A DNA stretch of 64,000 nucleotides, taken from Serinus canaria. Lineage: Eukaryota; Chordata; Aves; Passeriformes; Fringillidae. The notes under the pieces were generated by a model. That model saw only the letters and a list, made by a program, of their open reading frames with translations, was not told the origin of the DNA and did not search any database. This document shows positions 59,967 through 64,000 of this stretch, piece by piece. How positions within the stretch are numbered: the first letter of the stretch is position 1; each line of letters begins with the position of its first letter. Where the stretch lies: the NCBI RefSeq assembly GCF_022539315.1, contig NC_066338.1, positions 372,001-436,000 on the forward strand, in the 5' to 3' direction. Both the position numbers and the translations under genes were made by a program.

Positions 59967-61438
59967 ATGGCAGCCTCTGTGAGTTCCTCGGATGATTCTG
60001 TTCTTTTAGAACTCTGGAAAGTTCTCCTCGACCGGAGGGGAGTTTCCCTTTCCTGGAGTGAGTTTGAGAGTCTGTTTCTGTGGGCCAGAGAGCAAGGGTT
60101 TTTTTCGGACCCTTTGGAGGCGCCCTCTAGGGAGGCGTGGTCTCGCATGGGGGATCGTCTCATGGTTGCTCTCCTTGACGATTGTTCGGTGGATGTGAGA
60201 TCGCTGATGGTGCACTGGCAAAAGTTGAGTGACGTTTGGCGGGGGTCTCCTCGTTATAGCTCTCAGTGTTCCCTAGGGACCCCTTCTGTCTCGGATGTGG
60301 AGGAGGGGGAGTCTGATTTTCTGTATGACGCAGGACCCTCCCCCCCACCCCGAGAGGGATAGCTGGGGGGCAGCTCCGCCTCTGAGGGCGATGTCTGTTC
60401 CCCCGGGGTGGATTGGGCTCCTGCCCAGCTGGTCCCGAGCCCGGCGGGGGGTGCCCCGTGGGCATCTGGGGGCTCGGTGGAGCCGGGGGGTCGCCCTCGC
60501 CCCCTGGCGGGACGGGGAGGGACCCTCCCTCCCTGTGTGCCTTCCCGGTGCCTGGGGACGGCGGGCAGTCACGGGCCCCGCTACCGCCTCTGTTTGACTC
60601 TGATTCCGTGATGACTCTGTGTCCGCACTGTGGTGTATCCACCAAGTACCCCCTGGCTGCAGTGGGGATGGCTTCGCCTCCCCCTGGGTCTGTCGCTGAC
60701 ATGCTGTTGGGCACGGGGCATTTTAGTGATGTTCAGGGGCAGGTTGGCTATGATCCTCTTGTGCTTCAACAGGCCCACGAGCTGGGCGTGGCGGCACTGA
60801 TTCAGGCTGTGGAGGTGGCTGCTCCGCAGGCGCCGTATGAGACCATTCGCCAAAGGGCTGATGAGCCGTTCATGGACTATGCAATGCGGCTGTCAGCAGC
60901 TCTGGAGAGGCAGGTGTCTGATGCTATGACAAGGGATCGCCTCCTTTCGAACATGTTAAAACTTAACAGCAATGAGGCTTGTAGGAGGGTCATAGCGGCT
61001 CTGCCTGCAACTGCTACTATCGCAGACATAGCAGAGGCCTGTTCGAATTTCAACCTTGTGAGGCCAAAGTTGGGTGCCGTGGCTACTGCTGTGCAGCCAG
61101 TCTGGGCGGCGCCGCAGAGCCACTGGCCGCAGCAGGGGAATGCACAGAATGGCAAGAAGCGGGGGAAGAAGACGCAGAAGGCCAAATATCCCATGTTTTT
61201 ATGTGGTCGGTGTGGACGGCCTGGTCACATGTCCAATGCTTGCAAGGCGACGGCTCATGTTAATGGCCAGGCTTTGCCGGGTTCGGGAAACTGGAAGCAG
61301 AGCTCCCCGGGGAGATGCGCTCTGACACAAGTCTCTCTCCAGACCCTGGAGCCGATGGAGGTCTGCTCTGCCGGCTTGCGGCCAGCACCCGCGGATCAGC
61401 AGGTGCAGATGTCTGCACCGCAGCAACTGTTGTCTTAG
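59967..61438 (+). pseudogene. gag: Class II provirus gag, frame disrupted
   Basis: ATG 59967 opens a 131-codon matrix-like frame (LWKVLLDRRGVSLSW; LFLWAREQGFFSD) that stops at 60362. A C7 run at 60340-60346 is a likely place for the frame change. A second frame (open from about 60386 to 61438) carries the capsid C-terminal part with a major homology region (about 60845-60910) and one zinc knuckle (CGRCGRPGHMSNAC). Total coding span is about 490 codons, short for Gag, and the capsid N-terminal domain is not recognisable, so a deletion is likely in addition to one or two frame changes between 60340 and 60600. Confidence 0.88.
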
Positions 61439-62087
61439 AATCTTGTCGGATACACAAGATTCCCCTGGATGCTTTTGGTCCCTTGGGTAGAGGCATGAGT
61501 GCTCTCCTGATGGGGAGGTCTAGCGCCACCATTCAGGGCATCATTGTGCACCTGGGGCTCATTGATGCAGACTTCACAGGGCAGATTTGTGCCATGGTTT
61601 CCACACCCACCCCCCCGTCACAATCCCAAGAGGGACGCGCATTGCTCAACTTGTGCCTTTTAAGTCCTCTGTTCGCAGGACGGCTGACTGGTCACGTGGT
61701 GTGGGCGGCTTTGGATCCACTGGGTCGCCTCAAGTTCGCTGGATCACCGTTCTGTCCAAGGACCGTCCCGAGATGCTGTGCACCCTGTCCAACCCTGGTG
61801 CGACGCCATCGGACATCCGCCTCCGCGGACTTCCTGACAGTGGGGCTGATGTCACGATTCTCTCCCTTGCTGCCTGGCCCCCGGAGTGGCCCCTGGATCC
61901 GGTGGAGACGCCTGTCACAGGACTGGGAGGGACGGCGCAATGTTTCGTGAGCCAGCGACCCGTGCTGGTCGCAAACTCGGAGGGACAGACGGCCTGGGTT
62001 AGGCCTCATGTTACCTCTACCCCTGCTAACCTCTGGGGGAGGGATGTTCTGTCCGCCTGGGGGGTGCGCATCGGGACGGGTTTTTGA
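61315..62087 (+). pseudogene. pro: Class II provirus dUTPase-protease region, one frameshift
   Basis: The first frame (to 61950) has dUTPase motifs: RGSAGADV, GRSS and GLIDADFTGQI (Phe where Tyr is usual). A frame change in a C7 run near 61611-61617 moves coding to a second frame (61587-62087), with a basic IPRGTRIAQL segment, the aspartic protease site DSGA (residues 84-87 of that frame; Ser as in alpharetroviruses) and a GRDVL motif. The protease frame ends at TGA 62085-62087, directly at a slippery heptamer. It overlaps the gag end in the -1 frame, but I found no convincing slippery site there. Confidence 0.88.
62078..62084 (+). promoter_or_regulatory. Probable -1 frameshift heptamer G GGT TTT at the pro stop
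   Basis: In the protease frame the end reads ACG GGT TTT TGA. G GGT TTT fits X XXY YYZ, and the -1 frame continues openly as RT. Confidence 0.65.
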
Positions 62088-62839
62088 TGGGGGCCACTGC
62101 GACGAAGGGCGCAGACTGTTCTACGCCTCCTATACGGTGGCTGGTAGACAAACCTGTTTGGGAGAACCAGTGGCCCCTCCCTCATGAAAAATTGGTCGCC
62201 CTTCGAAATCTGGTGCAGGAGCAGTTGGACCAGGGTCATCTGGAGCCTTCTACCAGTCCCTGGAACACTCCTGTCTTCTGCATCAAAAAGAAATCTGGGA
62301 AATGGAGGTTGTTGCAAGACCTCCGAAAGGTCAATGCCGTGATGGAAGGCATGGGAACGTTGCAGGTGGGCATGCCATCGTCTACCATGCTTCCCGCGGA
62401 CTGGCCGATCCTCATTGTGGATCTGAAGGATTGTTTCTTTACAATTCCTATGCATCCCAATGACAGGCCGAAATTTGCCTTCACGGTGCCAGCAATTAAC
62501 AACGCTGAGCCGGCACAGAGATATCAATGGAGGACGCTGCCCCAGGGCATGCGCAATTCCCCAGCCATATGCCAATGGTATGTGGCCCAGGCCTTGTCTG
62601 GAGTTCGCAAGCAGTTTCCTGATGCACGTCTGTATCATTATATGGACGACATTTTGGTGGCTGCGTCCACCCAGGATGAGCTGCTGAGGATTCAGCCTCG
62701 GTTGCTGGATGCTTTGCATGCTCATGGGCTGCAAGTGGCTCCAGAAAAGTTCAACAACAACCACCTTGGAAGTATTTGGGGGTCAAAATTCTGGAACAGA
62801 CAATTTGTCACCAAGAGGTGCAATTTGTGCATTCAGTGA
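62084..62839 (+). pseudogene. pol: Class II provirus pol, RT first part
   Basis: A 251-codon frame with the fingers/palm motif VDLKD (112-116), LPQG (152-155) and active site YMDD (186-189). Useful coding ends near 62750, where a one-base frame change leads to a short out-of-frame tail stopping at 62839. There is no true initiation codon; expression would be by frameshift from pro. Confidence 0.94.
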
Positions 62840-64000
62840 AGACACTGAATGATGCTCAGAAATTGGTAGGTTTCATCACTTGGTTGCGTCCATATTTGGG
62901 ACTGACCGATGCACAGCTGTCTCCACTGTATGATTTGTTGAAAGGAGACAATGATCTAAAGTCACCTCGCACATTGACCCCTGAGGCGCAAAAGATGCTG
63001 GAGGTGGTTCAGCAAGCTGTTTCGGCTTGCCAAGTTCATCGCATTGATCCCTCCGTTGATGTCACTGTATTCATCACCACTCCAGATTCGCATCCCACAG
63101 GTATCATTGGACAGTGGAGTGACAAATGGTCCGATTCCTTGCACATCTTGGAATGGGTTTTCCTGCCCCATCAGCCGCAGAAGATGGCAACTGCATTGTT
63201 TGAGCTAATCGCTCGCTTGATAATCAAATGCCGGCAACGGTGTTTGCAATTGATGGGTGCGGATCCCGCAAAGATTGTACTCCCGGTGCAACGGGAGGAT
63301 TTTGACTGGAGCTTTGCAAACATTGTGTCCCTGCAGAGTGCTCTGGAAAACTTTTCAGGGCAGATCACTTATCATCTGCCCAGCCATAAGCTGTTGCATG
63401 TGGCGAAATTCACACGAATGTCTTTGCGGCCCAAAAATAGTCAGGAACCCGTGCAAGGACCCACCGTCTTCACTGACGGTTCCGGGAGGACAGGAAAGGC
63501 CATTGTTACCTGGAAGGATGGATCTGAGTGGCAGGTTTTGGAAGGTCATGAGGATGGATCAGCCCAATTGGTTGAACTGAGGGCTGCTGTCATGGCATTT
63601 GAGAAATTTTCCCAGGAGCCTTTCAACTTGGTCACGGATTCCGCCTATGTGGCCGACATCGCGCAGCGATTGGGTCATTCGGTTTTGAAGGAGGTCAGTA
63701 ATCCTGCCTTGTTCCATTTGCTGAAGACCTTGTGGCGTGCCATTCAGGCTCGGGTTCATCCCTTTTATGTTCTGCATGTGAGGAGTCACACCTCTTTGCC
63801 AGGCTTTATAGTGGAAGGTAACGCGAGGGCTGACAAGTTGGCTAACCCAGCGTGGGTAGCACCTCAGCCTGATACACTCGCGCAGACCAAGGCATCACAT
63901 GGGTTTTTCCACCAAAACGCACATACCCTGCAGAAGCAGTTTCAGCTGACGCCAACTGAGGCTCGTGACATTGTTGAGTCGTGTGATGACTGCCACGGGC
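62750..64000 (+). pseudogene. pol: Class II provirus pol, RT thumb, RNase H, integrase start (cut by window end)
   Basis: This frame (codon at 62761) is open to the window end, about 415 codons. It holds the RT thumb/connection, RNase H with Asp (VFTDGSG, about 63463-63483), Glu (VELRAAV), Asp (VTDSAYV) and Asp (GNARADKLA), then the integrase zinc-binding region with its HH and CC pairs ending near 63990. All visible catalytic residues are kept. It is separated from the RT active-site part by the frame change near 62750. Confidence 0.93.

Noticed and set aside
60295..60611. Plus-strand alternate-frame ORFs in the class II gag as a separate accessory gene
   Set aside because: They lie in the frame-disrupted Pro/Gly-rich part of gag and lack any recognisable feature; a gag frame change explains them.
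1..64000. tRNA or rRNA genes
   Set aside because: No A/B-box cloverleaf or rRNA core seen; primer-binding sites only mimic tRNA 3' ends.

Overview
The window reads as repeat-dense bird DNA. Evidence: CR1-type LINE 3' ends, several avian-style class II (alpha/betaretrovirus-like, ERVK) proviruses with 6-bp target duplications, and class III-like LTRs. I recognised no intact host gene, tRNA, rRNA or CRISPR array. Long duplications, inversions, a satellite array and three gaps of exactly 500 N suggest a heterochromatic or sex-chromosome-like (possibly W) segment. That placement is inference only.

Layout. 1-4782: ten copies of a ~483-bp CpG-rich satellite. 4783-6677: first copy of duplicated block Y, ending in an LTR-like stretch. 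6885-7056: a 57-bp minisatellite. 7075-8480: a truncated minus-strand provirus (integrase pieces and an SU-type env fragment). 8490-9697: unassigned. 9698-11172: block X copy 1, then a gap. 11673-14000: an inverted, internally deleted copy of the Y region joined to two inverted satellite monomers. 14001-25076: X copy 2, followed by a ~4.9-kb tandem duplication; the second unit carries a 699-bp solo LTR whose empty site is preserved in the first.

25077-30283 (P1), 39910-46693 (P2) and 54961-59554 (P3) are three copies of one segment. P1 and P2 are inverted; P2 and P3 are direct. Each copy has its own retroviral insertion. P1 ends in an LTR starting TGTCCTAGGG (30284). P2 is bounded by a nearly full-length minus-strand ERVK provirus (30987-39909). 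P3 is interrupted by a plus-strand class II provirus (59555 to the window end). Between P2 and P3 lie an LTR (47811-48489) and a compact complete element (51023-54243) that encodes only a 452-codon Gag-N-terminus-like protein.

How the parts relate. The ERVK provirus has gag, pro-pol, env, PBS, PPT and two LTRs, with a -1 slippery heptamer at the gag stop. Its LTRs differ at only about 2 positions in the ~278 bp that can be compared, yet it has at least four coding lesions. The compact element has matching LTRs and a perfect 6-bp target duplication but no pol, so it must have been moved in trans. Its N-terminal domain resembles that of the provirus at 59967, which makes that family a candidate helper.
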